Below, piece after piece: positions 52,870 through 64,000 of a DNA stretch of 64,000 nucleotides; position 1 is the stretch's first letter; each line of letters opens with the position of its first letter. The position numbers were made by a program, and so were the translations under genes. The DNA comes from Pardosa pseudoannulata (lineage: Eukaryota; Arthropoda; Arachnida; Araneae; Lycosidae). The notes beneath the pieces were generated by a model, which was not told where the DNA came from, did not search any database, and saw nothing but the letters and a program-made list of their open reading frames with translations. The stretch covers positions 15,132,033 to 15,196,032 of the forward strand of contig CM063506.1 of NCBI GenBank assembly GCA_032207245.1, given 5' to 3'.

Positions 52870-54340
52870 CCCTGTAATAAGATTCTTAACACATCATGGG
52901 AAACATGCTTTTACGATTTTCGTAGACCGTCACTGGAACGCGGGTTACGTAAAAGTACGTATTTTGTAGATTTTTGCTAGAGAGCGGGTAACTTATAAAT
53001 ACGATGTACGAATGTATGGTGTTTATGTTGCTAGGCAACGATTCGCATTGTTTCTTTTCAGAAATTAAGTTTGTCTAATTATTTGGTTGAGTTACTAGCT
53101 CTGGAACGTACGAGTCGCGTTTTGTTAGTTTGAAGTTTCTTTTTTGACTAATTTAAAAAAACAAAATAGTTTTTGATTTATTACCATTTTACTGAATAAC
53201 AACTCGCGCGAGTTGCGAGTAAAAAAACTCAGCAACGAAATAGACCCGTATGCAATAACATGCATGTATTTTTAAATTAGGGGTATAACTTTTTGATTTT
53301 TAAAAATTTTGTTGAAAGAAACCCCTTTAATAACTTAAGAGATTAAAGACTAACCTATTAGGCTATTAGATGAAGCCTAACCTAAGACACTTAAACTTTT
53401 GTTTTAGTTTGAATGTAGCGCATTTCAGTGGGGTACATTTTTCAGTTTTCAGAACTATGATGATTAGGTATCCAAATTGAATGAAACACGTTTTCTCTGA
53501 GAGACGCGAAAAGAGGAATGGATGAAGCAACCTACTTAGCAAGCTTCTGTTATCCATTTATGTTCTTTATTTTTTTTATGATTTCTTTACCCCGAGGTTC
53601 ACTTTCACCTTGGAGAAAGAGCACATTTCTTTCCTACCCTCTTAAACCAAAGCGAACCATGATGGAGATAATTTGGTGAAAGTAAACGGGACTGAAGCAC
53701 GGTTCTGACGGATTTCGGTGAGTTTTATTTTTCACATTTCGGTTCGGTTCAACGGGGAACACAAGGGGTCTAAAGGCTGGACAAACCGTACCTCTGTCCA
53801 GAGCGACGTTTTGGTTCGAATTTGTAAAAAAACTTTTTTCATAGGTAAAAATTGGACAAAATATTTTGCAAAATATAGTTTATGCAGCTTGAAATCTTAG
53901 AACATAATTATTTTATAGAAGTTTTTATTAGATTTTATTAAAATGTCAACCAATGCAAGTAAAATATGTAACATACCAGTGTATATTTTTTAACAAAAAA
54001 CTGCGCTGCGTAACGATTTATTGTAATAAATATATAACGGAACGTTGGTATACTTGTTTTGCCAGAAATTTTACTGCTTAAAAGGGGATTCTATCGGTTT
54101 TTATTCTATTAGTATGTTGAGAGCAACAAAGGGAGCGGGAAACGTATAAATATGATGTACAACAAATTCATAAAAAACTGATTTTTCCTTTAGTTATTCA
54201 TGTTAATTTGAGTAAATAATCAGTGCTGTGAAATTTTTGAGATGAGTAATATAAATATCTATTTTTTGCTTATACACTGCTTTTAAACTGTTTTCATAAT
54301 AGTCCGGATCCCGGGAAAAGTTTTATAGTCCCAACTAGAA
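52870..54340. other. Intergenic sequence with a small duplicated motif
   Basis: No gene is recognised. GAGCGGGTAACTTATAAATA near 52983 recurs as GAGCGGGAAACGTATAAATA near 54133, both followed by a GATGTAC block, suggesting a duplicated segment or two ends of one element. Short frames here carry no known motif. Confidence 0.5.
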
Positions 54341-54720
54341 ATAATCTCAAGATTTTCTGAAAAAAAAAAATATCTTAATATCTTAAGTTATTTGGCCCAC
54401 ATCTTAAGCCTACAATCTTAAGATTTTCTTGAGAATATAAAATGAAGAAAATCTTAAAAAGGTAATCTATAGAAAATCTCAAGATTATTATCTGAAAATT
54501 TTCTTGAGAATGTAGGCTTATGTGGACCAAATAACTTAAGATATTCTGAAGAATTATAGAAATTGGATACATTGAAATATTCTTAAGATATTCTGAAGAA
54601 TCATAGAAATTGGATACATTCAAATATTCTTAATATTTGAATGTATCAAATTATAAGAATATTGATTTATAAGAATTCAAATATTCTTAAGATATTGAGA
54701 AGAATTATAAATATTTGGAA
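54340..54720. repeat. Foldback region of nested inverted and tandem repeats
   Basis: An inverted repeat of about 30 bp pairs 54382-54414 with 54511-54540. Two 47-bp tandem units start at 54541 and 54588. A perfect 16-bp inverted repeat, GATACATTCAAATATT, pairs 54613-54628 with 54632-54647 around a 3-base loop. AAGATTTTCTTGAGAAT-type motifs recur in both orientations. It resembles a foldback element; no coding sequence is present. Confidence 0.85.
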
Positions 54721-54744
54721 ATGTTTTTATTCCCCGAGGAAAAG

Positions 54745-54916
54745 GCCGAACGATGGCCGAATGGTTAGGGTGCTACTATTCGGAACCGGAGTTCGTGGGC
54801 CCACTGTGGCATGGATGTTCGTAGCCGTTCGGAATCGGCTTTAAGCAGAAGGTCCCGGTCTCATTAGCCCTCGTATTGCAAAAAGTAGACCGTAGCACTC
54901 TAAAAACCAAACCAAA
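54745..54916 (+). mobile_element. tRNA-derived SINE, + orientation
   Basis: A full-length copy starting GCCGAACGATGGCCGAATGG and ending CCAAACCAAA. The box B has a deletion (TTCGTGGGCCCACTG), so pol III transcription is probably lost. CCCCGAGGAAAAG at 54732-54744 and CCCCGAAGAAAAG at 54917-54929 form the target duplication with one mismatch. Confidence 0.92.
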
Positions 54917-54929
54917 CCCCGAAGAAAAG

Positions 54930-55772
54930 CTTTAAAACTGCTTTTTTATGTTATTTTCTCCCTTACACATAATCATGAAATTTTTATACCAGTATTAATA
55001 CCTAAGTCTTTTCATAATAAAGCAATTTTCTATATTTGTCAACTGCTAATACAGTAGATGTTTTCATTTGATAGATAATTGAATCTTTTTTGAGATGTAA
55101 TATAAATGGCAAACCAACTTCAATGTAAAAATGTTTAGTTTTTTTTTCTTATTTTAAATTATCAGTTCACATTACTATACACATAAACAGTAAAATTTGA
55201 AAATGTAATAATTGCATTCAGAAATTTTGCTTATCATTAATGCAGCATTATTCAAAAATTACTTAGAATAAAACCAATACAGACTTATAATAACTAAATC
55301 TGCATAACTCTGATGTTGTGTTAGTACACACTTTTATTTTATCCTGTTAACAGAATAAATAGTTCACTATTTTTGTTACTGTACCATGCAGGTATATAGA
55401 ATGTACTAACAGTAAAATTAAAAAATGCAATAATCTATTTAGGAAGTTTACTTCTTCGTAATCCAGAATAGTAATTTTGATCAGTGAGGGGAAAGAGGCA
55501 ACATTTTACAATTTTGCCCGGAGTGGCAGAACTGTTAAAGCTTACTCTAGGAGAGAAGGTGGGGGTGGAGAGCTAGTCCAAGTTCACCAACAAATTAAAG
55601 AATACGGATTGTAGAAATTTAATTTTTAACATAAGTATTACCAACTTTTATTATATTTTAACACTTGTTTTTTTAACATAAATATATGTACTAGTACTAT
55701 ATTTTGACACTTATATTTTTTTTGTCAAATTATAATACAATACGCATTTGTATTACATTATACGTGATTCGC
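54930..55772. other. Intergenic AT-rich sequence
   Basis: No gene or recognised repeat is seen. Confidence 0.6.
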
Positions 55773-55948
55773 GCCAAACGATGGCCGATTGGTTGGGGTG
55801 CTGGACTTTACCAGAGTTCGTGGGTTCGAATCCCACAGTGGCATGGATGTTCGTAGCCGTTCGGAATCGGCTTTAAGCTGTAGGTCCCGATCTCATTAGC
55901 CCTCGTGTTGTAAAAAGTAGACCGTAGCACTCCAAACCAAAACCAAAG
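55773..55948 (+). mobile_element. tRNA-derived SINE, left partner of a tail-to-tail pair
   Basis: Full-length + copy with intact box B GGTTCGAATCC and the CCAAACCAAAACCAAA tail. It ends six bases before the tail of a second copy in opposite orientation. Confidence 0.93.
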
Positions 55949-55954
55949 GATTTG

Positions 55955-56126
55955 GATTTGGTTTGGAGCGCTACGGTCTACTGTTTTGCACACGAGGGCT
56001 AATGAGACCGGGACCTACAGCTTAAAGCCGATTCCGAACGGCTACGAACATCTATGCCACTGTGGGAATTGAACCCACGAACTCCGGTTCGGACGATCAG
56101 CGCCCTAACCAATCGGTCAGCGTTCG
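55955..56126 (-). mobile_element. tRNA-derived SINE, right partner of a tail-to-tail pair
   Basis: Full-length minus copy starting with its tail TTTGGTTTGGAGCGC and ending CAGCGTTCG. Box B has one substitution (GGTTCAATTCC). Together with 55773-55948 it forms an inverted repeat of about 170-bp arms. Confidence 0.93.
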
Positions 56127-57217
56127 CCCCCCCCCAAATTAAAAAACAAACAAAAAAAACGTAATTTGTCGAAACGGTGTGGAGGGGGGGGGGCGTAACA
56201 TACAAAATTTTTTCTTACACTTCCTTCTCCCTGTCTTCAATAAAAATTTGTGTACGCTTAACTGTGGATTTTCTAGTAGTTATTAGGCTGTGTCAGAATT
56301 GATGAATTTTTGATGAGTATTTAAACAAAATTGTTGATTATTTTATACAAAAGAAATGTGTTTATGACATATTTGTATATGGAAAGTACAAATATTTCCT
56401 ATATTTAGCATCGAGGAAAGTAAAATATAAGTATTTTTTATAATTTTACATATTTAAAAACTGCTTTCTTTCACTTTTTGAATCAACCTGAATGGGAAAG
56501 GTCGAAATTAATTTCTGATCGAATATTTCTTGTCTGCTAACTGTAACTGTCTTATTTTATTATAAAGGCAATTTAAACTACGAATTGAAATTGCAAACAA
56601 GAAACTTCCCTGACCAGGCTCATTCTGAATTAATTGAGTCGTATGTCTTATGTAGTTTAAGATTATACCATACAGTTAATAATTTAAATTCTTTATAATG
56701 ACTTTAAAAAATCCAACTAATTCATTTTGACAATTTCTTGGCGTTCTGTTACATAGTGAAAGGGACCTTTATTCTATACTCCAAAGAAAATAAGCTTAAA
56801 ATTGAGTATGTAATAAAAAAATTTCTTAAAAATATATTTGAAATAAATTTTTACATTAAAGGCATACATGCATGTATATACATAGCATGCTGAAAATTAA
56901 CCCATGTGAAACGAAAGTCGTTGAATTAAGCATCATTACGCTGAGGTTTCTGGGCAATACTATGCACTTACATATTTATAATTGGTATTCTCTGTTGTTA
57001 ATAAATTGTCATATTTGTCAACAATCTGCAGTATACCAGTTAATTTAATATTTTAATATTTTTCTATCTATAGTAGTTTATTTAAATCTTTATTAGGAAA
57101 ATGTTTGCTACCTAGACCGAAGGCTGGGTGCGAAGTAACTAGTAATATTTTTAAAAAGTGTTTGAAAAAAGGGATTTTGTTTCCTTAAAAATTCATCATT
57201 GCAAAAAGATATACATA
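56127..57217. other. Intergenic AT-rich sequence with C and G runs at the start
   Basis: A C9 run (56128) and a G9 run (56184) follow the SINE. The rest is AT-rich with no recognised feature. Confidence 0.6.
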
Positions 57218-57219
57218 TA

Positions 57220-58111
57220 CAGTGGACTCCGCTTAATGTGATCAGTTTGGGAAAACCGTGATTTTGATTACAATAAACGATATGCAAAATTAGATAAATT
57301 TACCCCTTCAATTCACACGCACTATCACGGAATATCATTCAAACATAATAAAAAACACACACCTTATATTTATGTACTGTATATTACCCTTTAAAACATA
57401 AGAATTGTATACATAATTAAAAAAATTGATTAGTTGTTGACTGTCTACAATTTTTTCTAAGAACCTCATTGATAAATTGTTCGTAATCATAATCAACCTG
57501 TCATAACGATTTAAAATTTCGATCTTTTGTTTTAATGTTAAATCATTTCACTTTCTGGCTTCCATATCGACAAGCTGCATGTAAGCGAGCAAGGCATAAA
57601 ATGTGAATACGCTCCTTCTCAGTTCTGATAATAATGTGTTGCTTTCTGCTTATCTGACAACCACTGACCACTAGCAGGCTGTGGGTATTTCTGAAAAATT
57701 TTAGGAACGTGTAATTCACTCCTTTGTTCATTCCCAATTTTCCTATGTTGAAGTGGGAGAATTCTCGGAAATTCAAACAACAGCGAAGGAAAATAAAAGA
57801 ATGGGTTCCTTCTGAATATATTGTGAATATTCCTTTGCCAGTTAAAATGAGGTTCGAAAACTGATCCCATTAACCGATGTAACGATCACATAAAGCGATG
57901 ATTTTAACATGCAAATGAATAGAGAAAATCGGGACCAAGTGATTTCGATAACAATAAGCGATTGATAACATTAACTGAATGAACTCTATTATATGATAAA
58001 AGCATTATCACCATTTCCTAAAAATGAATAGAGAAAATCGGGACCAAGTGATTTTGATAACAATAAGCGATTGATAACATTAAGCGCGTTCACATTAAGC
58101 AAAATCCACTG
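57220..58111 (-). mobile_element. pogo/Tigger-like transposon, 892 bp, dead
   Basis: The ends CAGTGGACTCCGCTTAATG and (reverse complement of the right end) CAGTGGATTTTGCTTAATG form inverted repeats. They are flanked by TA at 57218-57219 and 58112-58113. A 60-bp block beginning AATGAATAGAGAAAATCGGG is duplicated inside the right end (57914 and 58023). The minus strand carries the start of a transposase. Confidence 0.9.
57440..57565 (-). pseudogene. Tigger/CENP-B-type transposase N-terminus, broken
   Basis: On the minus strand from ATG at 57565-57563 the frame reads MEARK, then a TGA, then NDLTLKQKIEILNRYD (57554-57501). This is the typical start of the CENP-B/pogo helix-turn-helix domain. Similarity fades after about 20 further residues. 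Most of the transposase, including the DDE domain, is missing. Confidence 0.7.
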
Positions 58112-58113
58112 TA

Positions 58114-58795
58114 TATATATATTTTGGGAAATATACAAGGCAATTGAAGTTCAATCAGAGGAAAATTATATTGTATACAACTTGTAAAAATTTCATGAAA
58201 AAAAGTTTAAAAAATTTCGAGATAACATGAGAGTTACATGAAAAAAAAAACACAATCTGAGGAAAATCAAATTTTTTAAGTTTAAATTTGTTTACAGTAA
58301 ACAGATGAGACACGTTTTTATTTATAATTCCTGTCAGTGTTGGAATTTTTTATGCGAATTGTAATTAAACTGTTAAGAACTTAACTTCCTTTCCCATATA
58401 TTTTTTTTCTGAAAAATCAAATTTTTTGTCGGTTTAATAGTCGTATGACTCCTTATTTTTTTTAAAATGTTGTCTAGGAGACGTTTTTATTTCATAAGTA
58501 GTTTAAGAACACACTAAGCTGTCCTGTTTGTTAAGAGTAGAACTGAACTTAATGATTCGCCAGGACCGCTCGGGAGAGCTATTTGCAAACAACTGACAGG
58601 AACGATTATACAGAGAAAATAATTCTTATTTGTACCAAGCTAGGGTTTTGATTCGTGATATAAGTTACAATTAAATGTTCATAAGAAATCAGAAATCGTT
58701 TTCACGCCTCATTCCTCGTCCTGAAAATGTTGGAGATTGCTAAAACATAAATCTTTCTCCTTAACACACCACTGTACGCGTCACTCAGAGGCACC
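58114..58795. other. Intergenic AT-rich sequence
   Basis: No gene is recognised. Confidence 0.6.
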
Positions 58796-58840
58796 TTAAC
58801 CCATATTTCACCACCCCTACTATATATTTCTGTAAGTTAT

Positions 58841-58920
58841 TAAAACTTTATCTATATCATTAATATGGTGTAGCTAAGCATAAACTTTATCTATATCATT
58901 AATATGGTGTAGCTAAGCAT
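58841..58920. repeat. 39-bp perfect tandem duplication
   Basis: AACTTTATCTATATCATTAA through GGTGTAGCTAAGCAT is repeated twice in direct succession without change, so the duplication is recent. Confidence 0.95.
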
Positions 58921-59049
58921 ATAAAACCAAAATTTTGAAAAAATATTTTCAATTTTTTAAGTAATTAGCAATTAATGTTTAAGTAATTGTCCTATAAATA
59001 GGACAACGGTCCAATATACTACTAAAGTTTAACAATTATCACTTATATT

Positions 59050-59800
59050 CATGGTTTCCGCACACCTGGAAAGTCATGGAAAATCATGGATTTAGACAAT
59101 GGATTAATTTTGTCAGGGAAAGTCTTGATTTTTCAAGTAAAATGAGTAAAAGTCATGGAAAGTCATGGATCCGCTAAACTACCGATTAAAAAAATGCATT
59201 GAATTGTTTAATTCTATTTTTACTTGTCATTTGGCTGAAGTTACTGAGTTTGGTATTTATGTATTATCCTATTGACCCTATTGCCAAGTAAAATTTGTTC
59301 ACCAAGGAAACTCAAAGCAAGAAAATTTAATGGGTGGGTAAATGTATATTATTCTGGTTTTTTCTTAAATTGTAGATTAAAATTTTATTAATATAATAAT
59401 AATTAGTTTTTAATAAAAATTAGTTAAGATTTTTGCACAAAATATAAGTTTATCTCTAGGGATATTGTATATAAACATTGTTTAATACCAAAGTACCCTG
59501 AATTCAAATTGGAAACATTTTGATTGAAAAATTGCTATATGATTAAACTTAGGTATGTAGATACAATTTATTTTTATGTATGTGAGTTTATTAACACTTA
59601 TAAAGTAAGTTTATAGTTTTTTTATGATAAAATTCCTGTAATTTCTCTAAAAGCATATATTTTATTTGTTTGTACATCAGAAGTTTTATTCATATATACT
59701 TTAACGAAAGCTTTTTAAAGTCACGGAAAATGATCTACTAAATCAGGGAAAGTCATGAAAAGTCATGCATTTGAAAAATTTTATTTTGGCATATACCCTG
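59050..59800. mobile_element. Non-autonomous DNA element, copy 2 (751 bp, inverted)
   Basis: Reverse-complement counterpart of 19709-20497. It starts CATGGTTTCCGCACACC and ends GGCATATACCCTG, with AAAGTCATGGAAA-type repeats at both ends. TATATT and TACATT at the borders agree with a 6-bp duplication with one mismatch. No coding region is seen. Confidence 0.82.
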
Positions 59801-60362
59801 TACATTGCATTAGGCTGATTCATATCTGAAATTTGGGGAAGCAGTCAAAGCAAAGTCCAACACTACATTTTAAGCACACTTTTGTTGGTTTTCTCTTGCA
59901 GTTCTTGAACTGGCATTTTTGGTATGAGATAATAGAAAAAGGATATCAGTTGTAGGATACTAACATCTATAATTTATATACAAATTTTACAGGTTTATTT
60001 TTCATGAACATCTTGCAACTGTACCTTCCAAAATAATTTGCAAAATATATTTTTGAACGAAAACTTTCAGCTACATTATTAGCTCCGTTTTTAAACTACT
60101 AGTAATCTCCACAATGTTTGAAAAAAATAATAATAGATATAAAATTAAAGATTAAAAGATGACAATTTTTAAGGGGTTGTGGAAAATAGATTTTACAACA
60201 CAATATAATTTGATTTCTCAATGTTTTTTGTTACTATGCTAAAGTTTGTCTATTTTAAAGGTGTTGAAATAAATTCCACTCAGAAAATATTTATAACTTT
60301 ATTATTAAATGGAATTTTATTTGCTGTCCTGTTTATAGGACAGCGGTCCAATATGGGTTTAA

Positions 60363-61165
60363 CGGTCACTTCCTATCCCTGATATACACAATTGACTTTT
60401 TCACATTATCTTCTGCCGCTGGAAAACTATTTTGAGGGAGAAATGGACACCATTTTTTAGCCCTGGACAAAATAAAGGAACGAGAAATTATAAAATCATC
60501 TGTTTTGTTGATTTACAATTATATTCTCTTATTGTAACTCTTATTGCGAGATATGAGCATAAGTTGGCCAAGAATGGATCCTGAACGAAGTAACCAGATC
60601 CTCCTTTGCTTTTGCGTCATATTAAGCGTTATAGATCCATCTCTATGAAATTTAACCGTTTCAGCAGGTTTCAGCGAAAAAGCTTCTGGGAAAAGGTTGT
60701 ATTCCCTGTTAAATAAGTCAGCAAGAATTATCAATTCTTTGCCTAGGGCGGTCGGCGTGGCCTGCTTTGGACGTGTCACGGTCATGACTACTTACAGACT
60801 CACCTGTATATGTTACGACTGATAAATTCTTATATCTCTCTCTTTTATGACCGTATGAGTGGAGAGTACCGCAGAATATGCCTTGTTGTTCTTCACTGTT
60901 TATATTTTAGAGTTAATCACAATGTCATTGATGATTATTTTTTCCGTTCTTAATTGCATTAGAGCTTAATGATCGTAAACTTATCACTGAGAGGTCGAAG
61001 AAGTTTAAAAAAACAATTTCACGATTACTATAATTAATATAGGATGCTTGGCTGAATAAATAGTTCAAAACAAACTCAAAACACTTGTATGTGACTTTAG
61101 TTTTGGCTATGATTGAGTCAGAAAGAAAAAAATAATAGTAGCTATAAATAATTTATTAAATACTA
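60363..61165. other. Intergenic sequence around an unassigned open frame
   Basis: Apart from the open frame at 60519-60785 (minus), no feature is recognised. Confidence 0.5.
60519..60785 (-). CDS. Unassigned 88-codon open frame, coding-like
   Basis: The frame starts MTVTRPKQATPTALGKELII and stops at TAA; it has charged, non-repetitive composition (for example ETVKFHRDGSITLNMTQ and KQRRIWLLR) and less A/T bias than its surroundings. CAGGTGAGT occurs about 20 bases before the ATG on the minus strand. I do not recognise the family. It could be a small gene, one exon of a minus-strand gene, or part of a decayed mobile element. Confidence 0.3.
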   Translation of the reverse strand: MTVTRPKQATPTALGKELIILADLFNREYNLFPEAFSLKPAETVKFHRDGSITLNMTQKQRRIWLLRSGSILGQLMLISRNKSYNKRI

Positions 61166-61171
61166 AAATCC

Positions 61172-61790
61172 CCTATATAATAATAGCCGTCTGTCCTCGA
61201 TTTTATGAAGCGGTTGGACCTGGAATGGATTGAGACATCCATAGTTAGCAAAATTCAAAGAGAGTAATGTTTATCTTCTCCTATAGATACGATTCTAAAA
61301 TAATTTTGTATAAATATGCTTCATATCACAGCGAAATATACTACCTTCTTTAAAACGTTCCAAATCCACACTTTCCCCACTTTTCGAGCTTTTAATGCCA
61401 TTATTTCAACTTCTGTTTACTCTGGTGAAGAGCAGGCGATTAAATTTATCAATTTATCCCATAATAAATAGATAAAAATAGCATTATGACGTCATTCCTT
61501 TAACCATCTCTCTGAATCATTTCTTATTTTAAATTATGCCTTATTTTCATACGTTTTATCATTCATCTTAGATATTACGTAAATAATTTTCTTTTATATT
61601 TGGCTTATATAATAGATTAGGTACATATGTGATAATTTTAAATTGAATCATCGATTATTTTTTGTTGCAAGATAATTCTCAGCCAAAAAACAAACCATTT
61701 TTTTACCTGCCTCATAAGGTACTTTACAATTTCGGAAAATTAAAAATTTTACTGATCCTGTCAGATGACGGGCTATATGCTAGTACTAGT
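61172..61790 (-). repeat. Interspersed repeat of family R, minus orientation
   Basis: Reverse complement of the 34021-34665 repeat over nearly its full length. It begins TATATAATAATAGCCGTCTG and ends GACGGGCTATATGCTAGTAC. No coding frame or clear target duplication. Confidence 0.85.
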
Positions 61791-62350
61791 ATAAATACAA
61801 AACAGTGAAATAGTTTAGTAATTAAATCATTAGAATCCACTTACAAACTAATGACATGCGTGTTCGAACAGCTCAAATTAAAAAAAAAATTTTTGTATGC
61901 AAAGTATTAAGAGGACTTGGTGACCTTTAAACTATTTTTTAAATTTAAGATTGTTTTATTAAATACTTTGCATATACTAAAATGATATTATTGCATATGT
62001 GAATTTTAAGAAACAACAACAAAAAATGCTTGAGTTAAATATTAAAAAAAATTGAGAGATTTTAAAGATTTATTTTATTTTTAATATTTTACTACCATTT
62101 TTTGTTTTAATCACAAGATTATTCTAAATAACTTTAGAAATTCAATTTTGAATTAAATGATTGGATTTTGAGAAAAAAATAAAATGTCAATTTATATGTA
62201 AAAATTCACCAAAAACGTGAATTCATTTACATTTTAAATTAGTAAAAGTTCTATCCCTAATTCTGTTAGACAGAGATTTTTAAATATTTTTAAAAAGATC
62301 AAATCCTTTTTTTGTTTGAATATATGTTTGAATTATAACATTTTAAGTAC

Positions 62351-62352
<2 letters not shown>
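61791..62352. other. Intergenic AT-rich sequence
   Basis: No recognised feature. Confidence 0.6.

Positions 62353-62438
<86 letters not shown>
62353..62438. repeat. (TA)n microsatellite, about 43 uninterrupted units
   Basis: An uninterrupted TA run of about 85 bp, long enough to form a cruciform and to be highly variable in length. Confidence 0.97.
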
Positions 62439-62440
<2 letters not shown>

Positions 62441-63444
62441 ATTGAGGTAAAGATTTCAAATTGCAATAAATATTTATGTTATAGTCAAAAATAATAAATT
62501 TTATATACTTTCAATATATGTATTGCACTAATAACAACCATTTTTCTTTTTACAAATTTAGCTCTTTATTTTATAACAAATGACAAAATTATCATAAAAA
62601 TGTTTTTTTTTACAACATTTTAATTGTCTTAAAATTTTATTACAATATACTAGATATACCAAATAATATTTTTAGCAAAAGAATTGAAAAAAATCGATAT
62701 TTTCTAGAAAGTAATAAAGTTTCTTAAACTAAGAATGGCATCAGGAGTCATCGTCAAAAAATCACAATGTCACCATTTTCAGGGAGAATAATTTAAAACT
62801 TTTGTTGCACAAGTTAGAGATAAAAACAATTTTTTCCTGCTCAGATTTTCCTTTTCGTATAATGGGTAATTTTGCTTTATATTACACATTATCTTTGCTG
62901 TTTCTATTGGTATAGTTTCATTATTCTTACCCATTTCTAGTAAATTTATTAATAAAAAAGCATTCTTAGACTCGAATAAAAGAGCGCTGTTAGAATAAAC
63001 GACAGAAATTTTCTTCTGTACTTACTAATCGTTTTCCATCGTTGTCATCATAATTCTTTTCAGAGAAATATATTTTCACTCATTCTATTATTTCCTTTTC
63101 TCTAAGTGCAATCTAACTTGGGAACAGGTCCATTTTAAAATAATCCTTTCACAGCTTTGAGGAAATCAATGAAGGCTTTAAAATGACCAAGCCATTTTGT
63201 AAACTTAGCAGTATTAAGTGCTTTTAAGAAATTATAATAGATAAAAGCAATTATTTCTGTTTAATTCATTCTTCGGGAATTATGGTATTTAAATGCAAGT
63301 TTCTTGGCAATATGTGACGTTTCAAATAATCGGCGCCTTTTTTCTCTCTTGTCAATAGAAGCAAGAGGACACTGATTCGTGTTTTCAACTGAAGAAAGCA
63401 AGTTACCTAAAGATGAATTTTTGTAATTATCGTAAAAGGGGTTT
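62439..63444. other. Intergenic AT-rich sequence
   Basis: No gene or recognised repeat. Short minus-strand frames near 63261-63458 show no motif. Confidence 0.55.
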
Positions 63445-64000
63445 AATTCTATGAGCATAATGGATCTTTAGATAATAGGTTTCGTACTTAACGGTGCTAT
63501 TTTTTAAACTTGAATGGATGGTTTGAGTTTGTAGTAATATTTATATTAAAGACTTTTTTAAAAGTTTCTGTAGTAAAGTATTTTTCTTCGTGTATGTCTA
63601 AATTCTAGGCAAGTGTGCCTCATAATGCTAAATTTATTTTCCATACCACCGAGAGAAATAAATCTTGAAATAGAAAAAATTAGAAAAGAAACTCTTATTT
63701 TTGCGATGTTGGGTGTAGTTTTGATTCTATGAGCATAATGGATCATTAGATAAGAGGTTTCGTACTTGAATTTTAAGTACAGTCGTAGTCAAGTTTCATA
63801 TTTTAACAGTCACATTTATCAAAATTGTAAGGGATGGTTTGAGTTTGTAGCAATATATATGTATATTAGAGATGTTTTAAAGTTTCAGTAGTTAAGTATT
63901 TTACTCTATGTATGTCTAAATTCTAGGCATATATACATCCTAATGTCAAATTTATCTTCCATACGATCCAGTGAAATAAATCTTGAAATAGAATACAATG
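63445..64000. repeat. Tandem duplication of about 279 bp at the window edge
   Basis: Copy 1 (63445 to about 63690) and copy 2 (63724 to the window end) share ATTCTATGAGCATAATGGAT, GGTTTCGTACTT, GATGGTTTGAGTTTGTAG, TATGTCTAAATTCTAGGCA and AAATAAATCTTGAAATAGAA in the same order. Copy 2 carries an insertion of about 40 bp and runs off the window. Confidence 0.9.

Larger units (their letters stand above)
58800..60358. mobile_element. Possible TTAA-flanked element hosting another transposon
   Basis: TTAA at 58796-58799 precedes CCCATATTTC, and CCAATATGGG precedes a T and TTAA at 60359-60362. The inverted termini are short and one extra base breaks the symmetry. GTCCTATAAATAGGACAACG near 58989 recurs as GTCCTGTTTATAGGACAGCG near 60327, each followed by GTCCAATAT. 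The 59050-59800 element lies inside. This call is tentative. Confidence 0.4.

Overview
The window is animal nuclear DNA, very AT-rich and intron-rich. It carries two spliced protein genes in tandem on the + strand, set in a dense background of small transposons. The two genes, the intron density and an abundant tRNA-derived SINE fit an arthropod. I infer a chelicerate, probably a spider, but that rests on recalling the SINE type and is not proven here.

Gene 1 (about 1,050 to at least 13,305) is the single-type NR4A nuclear receptor (Hr38 / NGFI-B / Nurr1 class). Three separate 5' exons (1a, 1b, 1c) each lie just downstream of a cluster of CREB-type sites (TGACGTCA and variants), and each ends in a splice donor. 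All three can splice to a shared exon 2 at 5,648. Nine coding segments from 5,788 to 13,305 join in perfect phase to give 572 residues: N-terminal AF-1 region, two-zinc-finger DNA-binding domain, A-box and ligand-binding domain. A long AT-rich 3' UTR with AU-rich elements probably follows.

Gene 2 (22,918 to 46,149, plus 3' UTR) is the zinc transporter ZIP11 (SLC39A11, gufA-type ZIP family). Nine coding exons join in phase to give 326 residues with both family metal motifs, HNIPEG and QNFPEG. A possible alternative last exon lies in its final intron. No functional link between the two genes is visible beyond tandem orientation.

The rest is repeats. There are at least twelve copies or fragments of one tRNA-derived SINE (several with clear target duplications, one in a tail-to-tail inverted pair). 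DNA elements include a hAT-type MITE with a perfect 8-bp duplication, a dead piggyBac element with TTAA ends, a pair of TTAA MITEs, two pogo/Tigger-like elements and a TA-flanked MITE; two of these hold nested SINEs. Two inverted copies of a 0.75-kb element with short-motif ends, a degraded hAT transposase, several tandem duplications, long dinucleotide tracts and a foldback at 54.4 kb complete the picture. From 46.6 kb to the end I recognise no gene; two coding-like open frames there are reported as unassigned. No CRISPR array, operon, rRNA or functional tRNA gene is seen. I see nothing I would call a new biological system; the best leads are the three-promoter, uORF and isoform architecture of the NR4A gene and the alternative terminal exon of ZIP11.
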